Assembly: GCF_003852405.1 (NCBI RefSeq)
Contig: NZ_QAJM01000005.1
Span: forward strand, 37,546-101,545
Direction of reading: 5' to 3'
DNA length: 64,000 nucleotides
Source: Pseudomonas sp. KBW05
Lineage (GTDB): Bacteria; Pseudomonadota; Gammaproteobacteria; Pseudomonadales; Pseudomonadaceae
The position numbers and the translations under genes are program-made. The notes under the pieces are model-generated. The model made no database searches, was not told the DNA's origin, and worked only from the letters and a program-made list of their open reading frames with translations. This document shows, in pieces, positions 35,572-44,257 of this stretch. Numbering within the stretch: the first letter of the stretch is position 1; every line of letters starts with the position of its first letter.

Positions 35572-37194
35572 ATGTCAGAACATGCTCAACCCCTGGGCTC
35601 GGTCATAGACGCGAGCACCAACAACGATTCAAGGAAAGTCATCTTCGCCTCGTCCCTGGGGACGGTGTTCGAGTGGTATGACTTTTTCCTCTACGGCGCG
35701 CTGGCGGCGGTAATCAGCAAGCAGTTCTTTGCCGGGGTCAACGACACTACGGCGTTTATCTTTGCCTTGATGGCCTTTGCGGCCGGCTTTGTGGTGCGGC
35801 CCTTCGGTGCGCTAGTGTTCGGCCGCCTGGGCGACATGATCGGGCGCAAGTACACCTTTCTGGTGACTATCATCCTCATGGGCGTGGCGACGTTTTGCGT
35901 GGGGCTGTTGCCGACCTACGCCAGTATCGGCATTGCCGCGCCGATCATCCTTATCGTGCTGCGCATGCTCCAGGGCCTGGCGCTGGGCGGCGAATACGGC
36001 GGCGCGGCGACCTATGTGGCCGAGCATGCGCCTGCGGGCAAACGCGGCTTTCATACCAGCTGGATTCAATCCACCGCGACCATCGGCCTGCTGCTGTCAT
36101 TGCTGGTGGTGCTGGCCTGCCGCTACTTCACCGGCGACCAGTTCGAAGTATGGGGCTGGCGCATTCCGTTTCTGTTTTCCATCGTGCTGCTGGGCATTTC
36201 CACCTGGATCCGCATGAGCCTGCACGAGTCGCCGGCCTTCTTGAAAATGAAAGAGGAAGGCAAGGCAAGCAAGGCGCCGATCAGTGAGTCGTTCGGCAAC
36301 TGGGACAACCTCAAGGTGGTATTGATCGCGCTGTTCAGCATCAACGGCGGGCAAGCGGTGACCTTTTACGCGGCGCAGTTCTATGTGCTGTTCTTCCTCA
36401 CCCAGTTCCTCAAGATGGACCCGGCCCTGGCGAACATGCTGCTGATCATCAGCGTGGTGATTGGTGCGCCGTTCTTTATCTTCTTTGGCTGGCTGTCGGA
36501 CAAGGTCGGGCGCAAGCCGGTGCTGATGCTCGGCCTGCTGCTGGCCACCGTGCTGTACTTCCCGATCTTCAAAAGCCTGGCGCACTACACCAACCCGGCG
36601 ATGGACCAGGCCAGCCAACAGGCGCCGATCACCGTGCTGGCCGACCCGGCCACCTGCACCTTCCAGTTCGACCCGGTGGGCAAGGCGAAATTTGACAGCC
36701 CGTGCGACAAGGTCAAGACCTTCCTGGTCAAGCAGGGCCTGCCCTACAGCAGCGCCGCCGCCCCAGCGGGCAGCCCGGTGCAAGTGAGCGTGGGTGAAGT
36801 GCGTATCGACGGTTTTGACGAAGCGGCCCTGCGCGGCGCAGTGACTCTGGCCGGCTACCCGAGTTCGGCGGATGTGGCCCAGGTCAACAAAACCATGGTG
36901 GTGGTGCTGATCGTCGCGCTGATCCTGATCGCGGCCATGTGCTACGGCCCGCTGGCGGCGTTGATGGTGGAACTGTTCCCGACGCGCATCCGCTACACCT
37001 CGATGTCCCTGCCCTACCACATCGGCAACGGCTGGTTTGGCGGGTTCCTGCCGACAGTGTCGTTTGCGTTGGTGGTGTACACCGGGGATATTTTCTATGG
37101 TCTGTGGTACCCGGTGGTGGTGACGGGGGTGAGCCTGGTGGTGGGGATGATCTGCCTGAAGGAAACCCGGCACGTGGATATCGATAACAACTGA
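35572..37194 (+). CDS. MHS-family MFS transporter with a periplasmic insertion
   Basis: Metabolite:H+ symporter of 540 residues with 12 membrane helices. Motifs: FEWYDFFLYGALAA, RPFGALVFGRLGDMIGRKY and RMLQGLALGGEYGGAATYVAEHA (runs split), and GWLSDKVGRKPVLMLG in the second half. A stretch of about 90 residues (roughly 345-435) between the later helices has little hydrophobicity and two cysteines (TCTFQFD and SPCDKV) that could form a disulfide outside the membrane. Relatives carry alpha-ketoglutarate, shikimate, proline or betaine. Probable co-transcription with the GMC gene. Confidence 0.9.
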   Translation: MSEHAQPLGSVIDASTNNDSRKVIFASSLGTVFEWYDFFLYGALAAVISKQFFAGVNDTTAFIFALMAFAAGFVVRPFGALVFGRLGDMIGRKYTFLVTIILMGVATFCVGLLPTYASIGIAAPIILIVLRMLQGLALGGEYGGAATYVAEHAPAGKRGFHTSWIQSTATIGLLLSLLVVLACRYFTGDQFEVWGWRIPFLFSIVLLGISTWIRMSLHESPAFLKMKEEGKASKAPISESFGNWDNLKVVLIALFSINGGQAVTFYAAQFYVLFFLTQFLKMDPALANMLLIISVVIGAPFFIFFGWLSDKVGRKPVLMLGLLLATVLYFPIFKSLAHYTNPAMDQASQQAPITVLADPATCTFQFDPVGKAKFDSPCDKVKTFLVKQGLPYSSAAAPAGSPVQVSVGEVRIDGFDEAALRGAVTLAGYPSSADVAQVNKTMVVVLIVALILIAAMCYGPLAALMVELFPTRIRYTSMSLPYHIGNGWFGGFLPTVSFALVVYTGDIFYGLWYPVVVTGVSLVVGMICLKETRHVDIDNN

Positions 37195-37218
37195 TCTTCC
37201 AACCACTGAAGCCCCCCC

Positions 37219-37323
37219 TGTGGGAGCGGGCTTGTGTGGGAGCGGGCTTGCTCGCGAAAGCGGTGGACCAGTCAAACATGTATTGGCTGACACACCGCCT
37301 TCGCGAGCAAGCCCGCTCCCACA
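37219..37323. repeat. REPIN, family A
   Basis: Inverted pair of the TGTGGGAGCGGGCTTGCTCG unit with an additional truncated copy at the left side, between the MHS transporter and topB. Confidence 0.9.
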
Positions 37324-37435
37324 TTTAGCTTTAGGCCGCCCACACAAATTGCTGTACATCCATACAGATAATAGTTGATCAATGCCGGTTTACTGAGCAT
37401 CCTGCACAGCATCAACCCGATCTGATGTGATAACC

Positions 37436-39376
37436 ATGCGGCTGTACCTCTGTGAAAAACCCTCCCAGGCCAAGGACATCGCGGCCGTGCTCGGCGCCAG
37501 CCGCCGCGGCGACGGCTGCTGGCTGGGCAATGGGGTCACAGTCACCTGGTGCATCGGCCACCTGCTGGAAACCGCCCCGCCCGACGCCTACGACGCCAAG
37601 TACAAACGCTGGGTGCTGGCCGACCTGCCGATCGTCCCGGAAAAATGGAAGATGCGGGTCAAGCCCAAGACCGCCAGCCAGTTCAAGGCGGTCAAGCGAC
37701 TGCTAGGGGAAGCCCAGGAACTGGTGATTGCCACCGACGCCGACCGTGAAGGCGAGATGATCGCCCGTGAGTTGGTGGAGCACTGTCGTTATCGCGGGCC
37801 GATCCAGCGCCTGTGGCTGTCGGCGCTGGACGATGCGTCCATTCGCAAGGCCCTGGCCGCACTCAAGCCCGGCGCCGAAACCTTCAGCCTGTACCACTCG
37901 GCCCTTGGCCGTTCCCGCGCCGACTGGCTGATCGGCATGAACATGAGCCGATTGTTTACCTTGCTCGGCCGCCAATCCGGGTATCAAGGCGTGCTGCCCG
38001 TGGGCCGCGTGCAAACCCCGACCTTGCGCCTGGTGGTGGACCGCGACCGCAGCATCGCCGATTTCGTACCGGTGGCGTACTGGGCCATCGACGTAGACCT
38101 GCAACATCAGCACATGACCTTCACCGCCCAATGGCGCGCGGCCGAGGATGCCTGTGATGACCAGGGCCGTTGCCTCAACCCGCAACTGGCACAAGTCGCC
38201 GCCGATGCGATGCGCCATGCGGCCAGCGCGCGCCTGGTCAAGCTACGTACCGAACGCATGCGCGAGGTGGCGCCCCTGCCCTTCGACCTCGGTACCCTGC
38301 AGGAAATCTGCTCCAAGAAGCTCGGCCTCGGCGCCCAGGAAACCCTCGACATCGCCCAGTCCCTTTACGAAACCCACAAGGCCATCACCTACCCGCGCAG
38401 CGATTGTGGCTACTTGCCGCTGAGCCAGCACAGCGACGCGCCGAAGATTCTCGCCGCCCTGGGCCGGGCCGATGAGGCCGTTAATGAACTGATGCCCCAT
38501 CTCGACCCGCAACGCCGTTCGCGGGCGTGGAACGACGCCAAGGTCAGCGCCCACCACGGCATCATTCCCACCGGCGCCGGCAAGGACGCGGGGCAACTCA
38601 CCGGCAAGCATCGCGCCGTGTACACGCTGATTCGCGCGCGCTACCTGGCGCAGTTCCTGCCCAACCATGAATACGATCGCACCCAGGCGGATTTCGACTG
38701 CGCCGGCCAAGCATTGCGGGCGGTGGGCAAAGTGGTGATCGAGCCCGGCTGGAAACGCGCCCTGCCCGAAGCCCTGGCGCCGGCCAAGGGCCGCGAAGCC
38801 CCTGCACCGCAAGCCTTGCCCTCGCTGGTACAAGGCCAGGAATATGCGGTGACCAAGGTCAACCTCAAGGACCTGTGGACCCAACCGCCAAAGCCCTTTA
38901 CCGAGGGCGACTTGATCAAGGCGATGAAAAACGTCGCCAAGCTGGTGGAAGACCCGCTGCTCAAGCAAAAGCTCAAGGACACCACCGGCATCGGCACCGA
39001 AGCCACCCGCGCCGGGATTATCCAGGGCTTGCTGGACCGTGGTTACCTGGTAAAAAACGGCAAGGCCTTGTCGGCGACTCAGGCGGCGTTCAGCCTGATC
39101 GACGCCGTGCCCCGCGCCATTGCAGACCCGGGCACCACCGCGATCTGGGAGCAAGCCCTGGATATGGTGCAAAGCGGCGAGATGAGCCTGGAAGAGTTCG
39201 TCGCCAAGCAGGCGGCCTGGATGAGCAAGCAGGTGGCGCGCTGCAATGGCCTGCGCATGACCATCACCGGCCCGCCAGGCCAAGGCGCTGCGCCGTGGAA
39301 AAAGAAGCGCAAGAGCGCCCCACGCAAGGCGGCCGCCAGCCCCCGGCGCGCAAAAAAACCGGCGAATGCCGGGTAA
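37436..39376 (+). CDS. topB: DNA topoisomerase III
   Basis: Type IA topoisomerase of 646 residues that decatenates and relaxes single-stranded DNA crossings. The TOPRIM domain is seen as LYLCEKPSQAKDIAAVL and ATDADREGEMIAREL; the active-site tyrosine lies in KAITYPRSDCGYLPL (about residue 320), and GIGTEATRAGII follows near 525. The C-terminal end is a short Lys/Arg/Pro-rich tail (KKKRKSAPRKAAAS...) instead of zinc fingers, as in E. coli TopB. I chose the ATG at 37436 (MRLYLCEKPS); the in-frame GTG at 37427 has no better support. Confidence 0.95.
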   Translation: MRLYLCEKPSQAKDIAAVLGASRRGDGCWLGNGVTVTWCIGHLLETAPPDAYDAKYKRWVLADLPIVPEKWKMRVKPKTASQFKAVKRLLGEAQELVIATDADREGEMIARELVEHCRYRGPIQRLWLSALDDASIRKALAALKPGAETFSLYHSALGRSRADWLIGMNMSRLFTLLGRQSGYQGVLPVGRVQTPTLRLVVDRDRSIADFVPVAYWAIDVDLQHQHMTFTAQWRAAEDACDDQGRCLNPQLAQVAADAMRHAASARLVKLRTERMREVAPLPFDLGTLQEICSKKLGLGAQETLDIAQSLYETHKAITYPRSDCGYLPLSQHSDAPKILAALGRADEAVNELMPHLDPQRRSRAWNDAKVSAHHGIIPTGAGKDAGQLTGKHRAVYTLIRARYLAQFLPNHEYDRTQADFDCAGQALRAVGKVVIEPGWKRALPEALAPAKGREAPAPQALPSLVQGQEYAVTKVNLKDLWTQPPKPFTEGDLIKAMKNVAKLVEDPLLKQKLKDTTGIGTEATRAGIIQGLLDRGYLVKNGKALSATQAAFSLIDAVPRAIADPGTTAIWEQALDMVQSGEMSLEEFVAKQAAWMSKQVARCNGLRMTITGPPGQGAAPWKKKRKSAPRKAAASPRRAKKPANAG

Positions 39377-39509
39377 AAGCGGAAAAAAGTCCGGCGAATG
39401 ACGTTTTTCGACGGGTTTGACGCCGCTTTGGACCTTGCCCTCCCGTGGGCCGTCTAGGATTCTGTAGGGGAACCGCTGACTTCCTAACAACAACACCGGA
39501 GTGGCCGCC

Positions 39510-39950
39510 ATGAAAACCGTTGCACAAGTGCTCAAAGCCAAGGACCAGAAGAATCAGGAAGTCCATGTCATCAAACACGACCACACCGTGTTTGAAGCGC
39601 TGGTCCGCATGTCGGAGAAAAACGTCGGGGCCTTGCCGGTCGTCCAGGATGGCGTAGTGGTAGGCATCATCAGCGAACGTGACTACGCACGCAAGATCAT
39701 GCTCAAGGGGCTGTCATCGGTCACCACGAAGGTCCACGAGGTGATGAGTTCTCCGGTGATCACCGTCGACACCCACAAAAAAGTCGATGAATGCATGAAC
39801 ATCATGACCGACAGCCACCTGCGCCACCTGCCCGTGGTCGAAGACGGCAAACTGCTAGGGCTGCTGTCCATTGGCGACCTGGTGAAAGAGGCCATCGCCG
39901 ACCAGGCCGACCTGATCAAGCAACTGGAGCAATACATTCGCGGCGAATAG
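39510..39950 (+). CDS. CBS-domain protein
   Basis: Small protein of 146 residues made of two CBS motifs (about 10-65: HDHTVFEALVRMSEKNVGAL and GIISERDYARKI; about 75-132: TVDTHKKVDECMNIMTDSHL and LLSIGDLVKEAI). CBS pairs usually bind adenine nucleotides and sense energy state. GGAG lies eight bases before the ATG. It is followed after eight bases by the sirtuin gene, so an adenylate sensor and an NAD-dependent deacylase form one operon. Confidence 0.92.
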   Translation: MKTVAQVLKAKDQKNQEVHVIKHDHTVFEALVRMSEKNVGALPVVQDGVVVGIISERDYARKIMLKGLSSVTTKVHEVMSSPVITVDTHKKVDECMNIMTDSHLRHLPVVEDGKLLGLLSIGDLVKEAIADQADLIKQLEQYIRGE

Positions 39951-39958
39951 GGGAACCC

Positions 39959-40804
39959 ATGCTCGACAGCCTGGAACATCAGGATGACCACCTCGACACC
40001 CTGCACCGGGCCATGGCCGAACGGCGCTTTCTGGTGCTGACCGGTGCGGGAATCAGCACGTCCTCGGGAATACCCGACTATCGCGACAGCGAAGGTGTGC
40101 GCCGGGGCAAGGCGCCCATGATGTACCAGGAATTCCTCGCCACCGCGCAAGCACGCCGCCGTTATTGGGCGCGGGCAATGCTGGGTTGGCCGAGAGTGCG
40201 CATCGCCCAGCCGAACCCCGCCCATCGAGCCCTGGCGGCCTTGCAACAACACCAACGCATCAGCGGGTTGATCACCCAAAACGTCGACACCCTGCATGAC
40301 CAGGCCGGCAGCCATGACGTGATCGAACTGCACGGCAGCCTGCACCGGGTGCTGTGCCTGGACTGCCAGCAGCGCAGCCCGCGCGATGTGATCCAACAGC
40401 GGATGGAACACGAGAATCCCTACCTGGCCGGCGTCGATGCCGTGCAAGCGCCCGATGGCGATACGCTGCTGGATCCGGCCTTTGAAGAACGCTTCCAGAT
40501 CCCCCACTGCCCCCATTGCAACGGTCAACGCTTGAAACCGGATGTGGTGTTCTTCGGCGAGAACGTCGCCCAGGCTACTGCCTTCAAGGCCATGGTGGCG
40601 GTGGAACAGGCCGAGGGGTTGCTGGTGGTCGGCTCATCCTTGATGGCTTATTCAGCGTTTCGCCTGTGCAAGGCGATGGTGGAACAAGGCAAGCCGGTGA
40701 TCGCGATCAACCTGGGCAAGACGCGGGGGGATGAGTTGTTGCAAGTGAAGATCGAGGCATCGTGCGAACGGTTGTTGCCGTTGCTTGTTGATCGCCTGAG
40801 CTAG
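39959..40804 (+). CDS. NAD-dependent protein deacylase (sirtuin, SIRT4-like)
   Basis: Sir2-family enzyme of 281 residues. NAD motifs GAGIS (29-33) with SGIPDYR, TQNVD (106-110), the catalytic H125 in ELHGSLH, zinc ligands C133-x2-C136 and C184-x2-C187, and VVGSSL plus AINLGKT in the Rossmann part. The longer insertion between the zinc cysteines is typical of class II sirtuins (SIRT4-like). The open frame extends back into the CBS gene, but AGGGGA just before the ATG at 39959 marks the start. The acyl group removed is not predictable. Confidence 0.92.
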   Translation: MLDSLEHQDDHLDTLHRAMAERRFLVLTGAGISTSSGIPDYRDSEGVRRGKAPMMYQEFLATAQARRRYWARAMLGWPRVRIAQPNPAHRALAALQQHQRISGLITQNVDTLHDQAGSHDVIELHGSLHRVLCLDCQQRSPRDVIQQRMEHENPYLAGVDAVQAPDGDTLLDPAFEERFQIPHCPHCNGQRLKPDVVFFGENVAQATAFKAMVAVEQAEGLLVVGSSLMAYSAFRLCKAMVEQGKPVIAINLGKTRGDELLQVKIEASCERLLPLLVDRLS

Positions 40805-40838
40805 CAACACCTCCCATCTAAAATATGGGCCGGGCTTA

Positions 40839-40928
40839 TGTGGGAGCGGGCTTGCTCGCGAAGGCGGCGTGACAGTCGATGCATGTGTTAACTGACCTAC
40901 CGCATTCGCGAGCAAGCCCGCTCCCACA
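40839..40928. repeat. REPIN, family A
   Basis: Inverted pair TGTGGGAGCGGGCTTGCTCG / CGAGCAAGCCCGCTCCCACA with a 50-base centre, directly downstream of the sirtuin gene. Confidence 0.9.
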
Positions 40929-41028
40929 AGGTTTTGCAGTGAATCAGTCAGCTACGAGCCACGACCCGCAACGCCAAAAAATGACGCCCAAGTCACAACT
41001 CCACGCATCCCCCCGCCCCCACGGCGAT

Positions 41029-41060
41029 TTATGTAGTGACCAAAAATAATCACTACATAA
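41029..41060. promoter_or_regulatory. Perfect 11-bp inverted repeat upstream of a promoter-like sequence
   Basis: TTATGTAGTGA (41029-41039) and TCACTACATAA (41050-41060) with a 10-base spacer. TTGACG (41064-41069) starts four bases later, with CATTAT 17 bases further on, a reasonable sigma-70 promoter reading right. The repeat could be an operator for a dimeric regulator. Confidence 0.6.
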
Positions 41061-41423
41061 CCGTTGACGTAACGTTTTTGTCCTTGCATTATCGAGACGT
41101 CTCCCGGATCGGGAGCGTTGGTAACAAGCGTTTTGAAAGAGCTCGTCTGACCGCCGAGCTGTTTTTTCCGGATGTGCACTGCCCACAAGGCAGATTGATG
41201 AAGCTGACCGGCCCGCAAGGATCGGTGCAAGGAGCTCAAACGCTGCTTGTCTTCGTTATGAAACCATTGCGTAGCAGTTCATCAGCAAGACTACATGCAT
41301 CAGGTTCAAGACCCTGCCCGTATTCGGCAGACCGTCACTGACGCCCGGTTTTCGCAACCGGAGACAACTAAGCAGTTTTAACGAATCAATTGATAGATCG
41401 CCAACTGGTCAAGGGGCTTACAC
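41061..41423 (+). other. Long untranslated region before the small conserved gene
   Basis: About 330 bases between the promoter-like sequence and the next start codon. I see no convincing ORF (the 101-codon frame beginning at 41036 overlaps the inverted repeat and has no ribosome binding site). A small hairpin CCGGTT-TTCGC-AACCGG is at 41345-41361 without a U-run. A long 5' UTR or a small RNA is possible. Confidence 0.35.
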
Positions 41424-41753
41424 ATGAATCTGAACAACCAACCAACTATCGACGAATTGGCTGAGATGTTCGCAGCGCAGAAAGACACACTCGACGACCA
41501 TATCCTGTGGATTGGTAAATCGGGCGAAGTGCAACTTGACTGCCTGGCGCCCAATACCCAAGAAGCCGAATTTGACCGCAATAACCGTGAACTGGCAGCA
41601 CGCCTGAAGGTGTACCGCCGTGGCCAGGGTTATGTCGGCAAGAAGGCTGCGGCTGATCGCAACTTTATCGAACAAGTATTCGACACACTTAACAATGCCT
41701 GGGCAGCCGTCAAGGACAGCTCGCAAGTTAAAGTGATTGATCGCTACTACTAG
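41424..41753 (+). CDS. Conserved Pseudomonas protein of unknown function
   Basis: Soluble protein of 109 residues that I recognise only as a conserved hypothetical of the genus. It begins MNLNNQPTIDELAEMFAAQK, contains LDDHILWIGKSGEVQLDCL and LKVYRRGQGYVGKKAAADR, and ends VIDRYY. Charged and hydrophobic residues alternate as in a small globular protein; there is no signal peptide or membrane segment. GGGG lies about eight bases before the ATG. It sits behind a long leader with a strong inverted repeat, so regulated expression is likely. Confidence 0.8.
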   Translation: MNLNNQPTIDELAEMFAAQKDTLDDHILWIGKSGEVQLDCLAPNTQEAEFDRNNRELAARLKVYRRGQGYVGKKAAADRNFIEQVFDTLNNAWAAVKDSSQVKVIDRYY

Positions 41754-41773
41754 AAAGTCACTTGTGCACTACT

Positions 41774-41801
41774 TGTGGGAGCTGGCTTGCCAGTTCCCAC
41801 A
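41774..41801. repeat. Single degenerate REP unit, family A
   Basis: TGTGGGAGCTGGCTTGCCAG followed by TTCCCACA: one short palindromic unit between convergent genes. Confidence 0.65.
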
Positions 41802-41817
41802 CTTGTTTGTGGTGTAT

Positions 41818-42720
41818 TCAAAAAGTCGGAAAACGCCCCTTCGCCGCCTCATCCCGAAAAATATCAAACAGCACTTGTGCCGCCGCCGAGAGTTCATGCC
41901 CAGGTTTGGTCAGCACGCCTATCGGCCGTTCGATCACCGGGTCGCGTAACGTAATGCAATGGGCGCCCGCCTCTTCCATCTGCCGCGCGCATAACGCGGG
42001 CACGGCGCTGACACCCAAACCACTCGCCACCATCTTGCCCACCGTCGCCAGTTGATGGCTTTCCAGCGCCACCGGCAGCTTCATCTGCAGCGCGCCCAAA
42101 TGCTCTTCCAGCATCACGCGCACGGTCGAAGGCCGTTGCAAGGTGATGAAGGGATGTTCCAGCAGGGTTTTCCAATCGACTTCGCTGCATTGCGCCAGTG
42201 GCGAATCGCCCGGCACCACGGCAATGAAACGGTCCAGATACAGCGGTGTAAACGCCAGCGAAGAACCTTCAGAGGGCTCGAACGCCACACCCAGCTCCAC
42301 CTGGCGGTCGCGCACCATCTCCAGCACCTGCTCGTTGATCAAGTCATGCACGGTCACATTCACCTGAGGGTAACGCGCACGGAATATCTTCAGGATCGGC
42401 GGCAGCAGGTTACCGGCAAACGAGGGCATCGCAGCCACCGTCACGCGCCCGCGCTGCAAGGTGAAGCGCTGGCGCAGCTCGTCTTCGGCGTTGTCCCAAT
42501 CGGCAATCAACCGGCGGGCCAGAGGCAGCAGGGATTCACCTTCAGGCGTGAGCGCGACGTTGCGGGTATTACGGCTGAACAAGCGCCCGCCCAAGCCTTC
42601 TTCCAGGCCCTTGATAGTCAAGCTGAGGGCCGATTGGGAGAGGTGCAGACGCTCGCAGGCGGCGGCAAAACTCAGGCTCTGGGCCACGGCGAGAAAGGCG
42701 CGCATCTGTTTAACTGTCAT
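41818..42720 (-). CDS. dhcR: LysR-family regulator, probable DhcR
   Basis: LysR regulator of 300 residues with the N-terminal helix-turn-helix ([20 protein letters not shown] and [18 protein letters not shown]) and an effector domain from about residue 90. It is divergent from the CoA-transferase/thiolase operon. In P. aeruginosa the equivalent gene order (LysR, CoA-transferase A and B, thiolase) is dhcR-dhcA-dhcB-atoB, activated during carnitine breakdown; I apply that name by synteny. A perfect 10-bp inverted repeat lies in the shared promoter region. Confidence 0.82.
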   Translation of the reverse strand: MTVKQMRAFLAVAQSLSFAAACERLHLSQSALSLTIKGLEEGLGGRLFSRNTRNVALTPEGESLLPLARRLIADWDNAEDELRQRFTLQRGRVTVAAMPSFAGNLLPPILKIFRARYPQVNVTVHDLINEQVLEMVRDRQVELGVAFEPSEGSSLAFTPLYLDRFIAVVPGDSPLAQCSEVDWKTLLEHPFITLQRPSTVRVMLEEHLGALQMKLPVALESHQLATVGKMVASGLGVSAVPALCARQMEEAGAHCITLRDPVIERPIGVLTKPGHELSAAAQVLFDIFRDEAAKGRFPTF

Positions 42721-42751
42721 GAGGCTACTCCGGGCGACTGCTCAACTATGC

Positions 42752-42782
42752 TGTTTTTTAAATCAATCAACCTTAAAAAACA
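42752..42782. promoter_or_regulatory. Inverted repeat in the dhcR-dhcA promoter region
   Basis: TGTTTTTTAA (42752-42761) and TTAAAAAACA (42773-42782), perfect 10-bp arms with an 11-base spacer and 21 bp between arm starts. The site is centred 33-64 bp from the dhcR start. Size and position fit a LysR operator; the A/T runs leave some chance of coincidence. Confidence 0.55.
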
Positions 42783-42853
42783 ACTTAACAAATCAATCCA
42801 GCAGCGCAACACTCGGTTCATTGGCTGGCCCACAAACAATAAAAGAGGTGCAT

Positions 42854-43552
42854 ATGGCAGGTTTCGATAAACGCGTGGCGTCCTATGAAGAAGCGCTGGC
42901 GGGCCTGGAGGACGGCATGACTGTGCTCTCCGGTGGTTTTGGCCTGTGTGGCATTCCAGAAAACCTCATCGCCGAGATCAAGCGCAAAGGCACCCGCGAC
43001 CTGACCGTGGTTTCCAACAACTGCGGCGTCGATGGTTTTGGCCTGGGTGTGCTGCTGGAACAAAAACAGATCAGCAAGGTGATCGCGTCCTACGTCGGTG
43101 AAAACGCGCTGTTCGAGAAGCAGTTGCTCAGCGGCGAGATCGAAGTGGTGCTGACCCCCCAAGGCACCCTGGCAGAGAAAATGCGCGCAGGCGGCGCCGG
43201 CATCCCGGCCTTCTTCACCGCCACCGGCGTCGGCACTCCCGTTGCCGAAGGCAAGGAAACCCGCGAATTCAAAGGCCGCCCGTACCTGATGGAAGAATCC
43301 ATCACCGGCGACTTCGCCATCGTCAAAGGCTGGAAAGCCGACCACTTCGGCAACGTCATCTATCGCCACACCGCACAGAACTTCAACCCGCTGGCCGCCA
43401 CTGCCGGCAACATCACCGTGGTTGAAGTCGAGGAAATCGTCGAACCGGGCGAGCTGGACCCGGCGCAGATCCACACCCCTGGTATCTACGTCGACCGGAT
43501 CATCTGCGGCACGTTCGAGAAGCGCATCGAACAGCGCACCGTACGCAAATAA
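42854..43552 (+). CDS. dhcA: 3-oxoacid/dehydrocarnitine CoA-transferase subunit A
   Basis: Alpha subunit (232 residues) of a family I CoA-transferase. Motifs: [23 protein letters not shown] (run split; the GGFG-x-G-x-P signature), [15 protein letters not shown] and the later [21 protein letters not shown] precedes the ATG at 42854. With subunit B it moves CoA between acyl-CoA and a 3-oxo acid: acetoacetate in SCOT-type enzymes, dehydrocarnitine in DhcAB of P. aeruginosa. The gene order favours DhcAB, but the acetoacetate reading remains open. Confidence 0.88.
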   Translation: MAGFDKRVASYEEALAGLEDGMTVLSGGFGLCGIPENLIAEIKRKGTRDLTVVSNNCGVDGFGLGVLLEQKQISKVIASYVGENALFEKQLLSGEIEVVLTPQGTLAEKMRAGGAGIPAFFTATGVGTPVAEGKETREFKGRPYLMEESITGDFAIVKGWKADHFGNVIYRHTAQNFNPLAATAGNITVVEVEEIVEPGELDPAQIHTPGIYVDRIICGTFEKRIEQRTVRK

Positions 43553-43586
43553 TCCGCCTCCAGCCCGAACAATAAGGACTCAGAAC

Positions 43587-44246
43587 ATGGCTCTTACCCG
43601 CGAACAAATGGCTCAACGCGTCGCCCGCGAAATGCAGGACGGTTTCTACGTCAACCTCGGTATCGGCATCCCGACCCTGGTGGCCAACTACATCCCCGAC
43701 GGCATGGAAGTGATGCTGCAATCGGAAAACGGCCTGCTGGGCATGGGACCGTTTCCGACCGAAGACACCATCGATGCCGACATGATCAACGCCGGCAAAC
43801 AGACCGTCACCGCGCGCATTGGCGCGTCGATCTTCTCCTCCGCCGAGTCCTTCGCGATGATTCGCGGCGGCCACGTCGATCTCACCGTGCTCGGCGCCTT
43901 TGAGGTGGACGTACAGGGCAACATCGCTTCGTGGATGATCCCCGGCAAGCTGGTCAAGGGCATGGGCGGCGCCATGGACCTGGTGGCCGGAGCGGAAAAC
44001 ATCATCGTGATCATGACCCATGCCTCCAAGGACGGTGAGTCGAAGCTGCTCAGCCAGTGCAGCCTGCCGCTGACCGGTGCGAACTGCATCAAGCGTGTGC
44101 TGACGGACCTGGCGTACCTGGAAATCGAAAATGGCGCTTTTGTCCTCAAGGAACGCGCACCTGGCGTCAGCGTTGAAGAGATTGTGAGCAAGACCGCCGG
44201 TAAACTGATCGTCCCGGACCACGTTCCAGAAATGCACTTCCAGTGA
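43587..44246 (+). CDS. dhcB: 3-oxoacid/dehydrocarnitine CoA-transferase subunit B
   Basis: Beta subunit (219 residues) of the same CoA-transferase. It carries [17 protein letters not shown] and the catalytic glutamate in [14 protein letters not shown] (SENG signature). AAGGA lies upstream of the ATG. The spacing is 34 bp after dhcA and 11 bp before the thiolase gene, so the three are one operon. Confidence 0.9.
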   Translation: MALTREQMAQRVAREMQDGFYVNLGIGIPTLVANYIPDGMEVMLQSENGLLGMGPFPTEDTIDADMINAGKQTVTARIGASIFSSAESFAMIRGGHVDLTVLGAFEVDVQGNIASWMIPGKLVKGMGGAMDLVAGAENIIVIMTHASKDGESKLLSQCSLPLTGANCIKRVLTDLAYLEIENGAFVLKERAPGVSVEEIVSKTAGKLIVPDHVPEMHFQ

Positions 44247-44257
44247 GGACAGATTCC

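Noticed and set aside
36097-37359. A 420-codon minus-strand frame across the MHS transporter and REPIN
   Set aside because: His/Gln/Arg-rich translation typical of antisense frames and running through repeats.
41036-41341. A 101-codon plus-strand ORF upstream of the small conserved gene
   Set aside because: It overlaps the inverted repeat and promoter-like boxes and has no ribosome binding site; composition is not protein-like.
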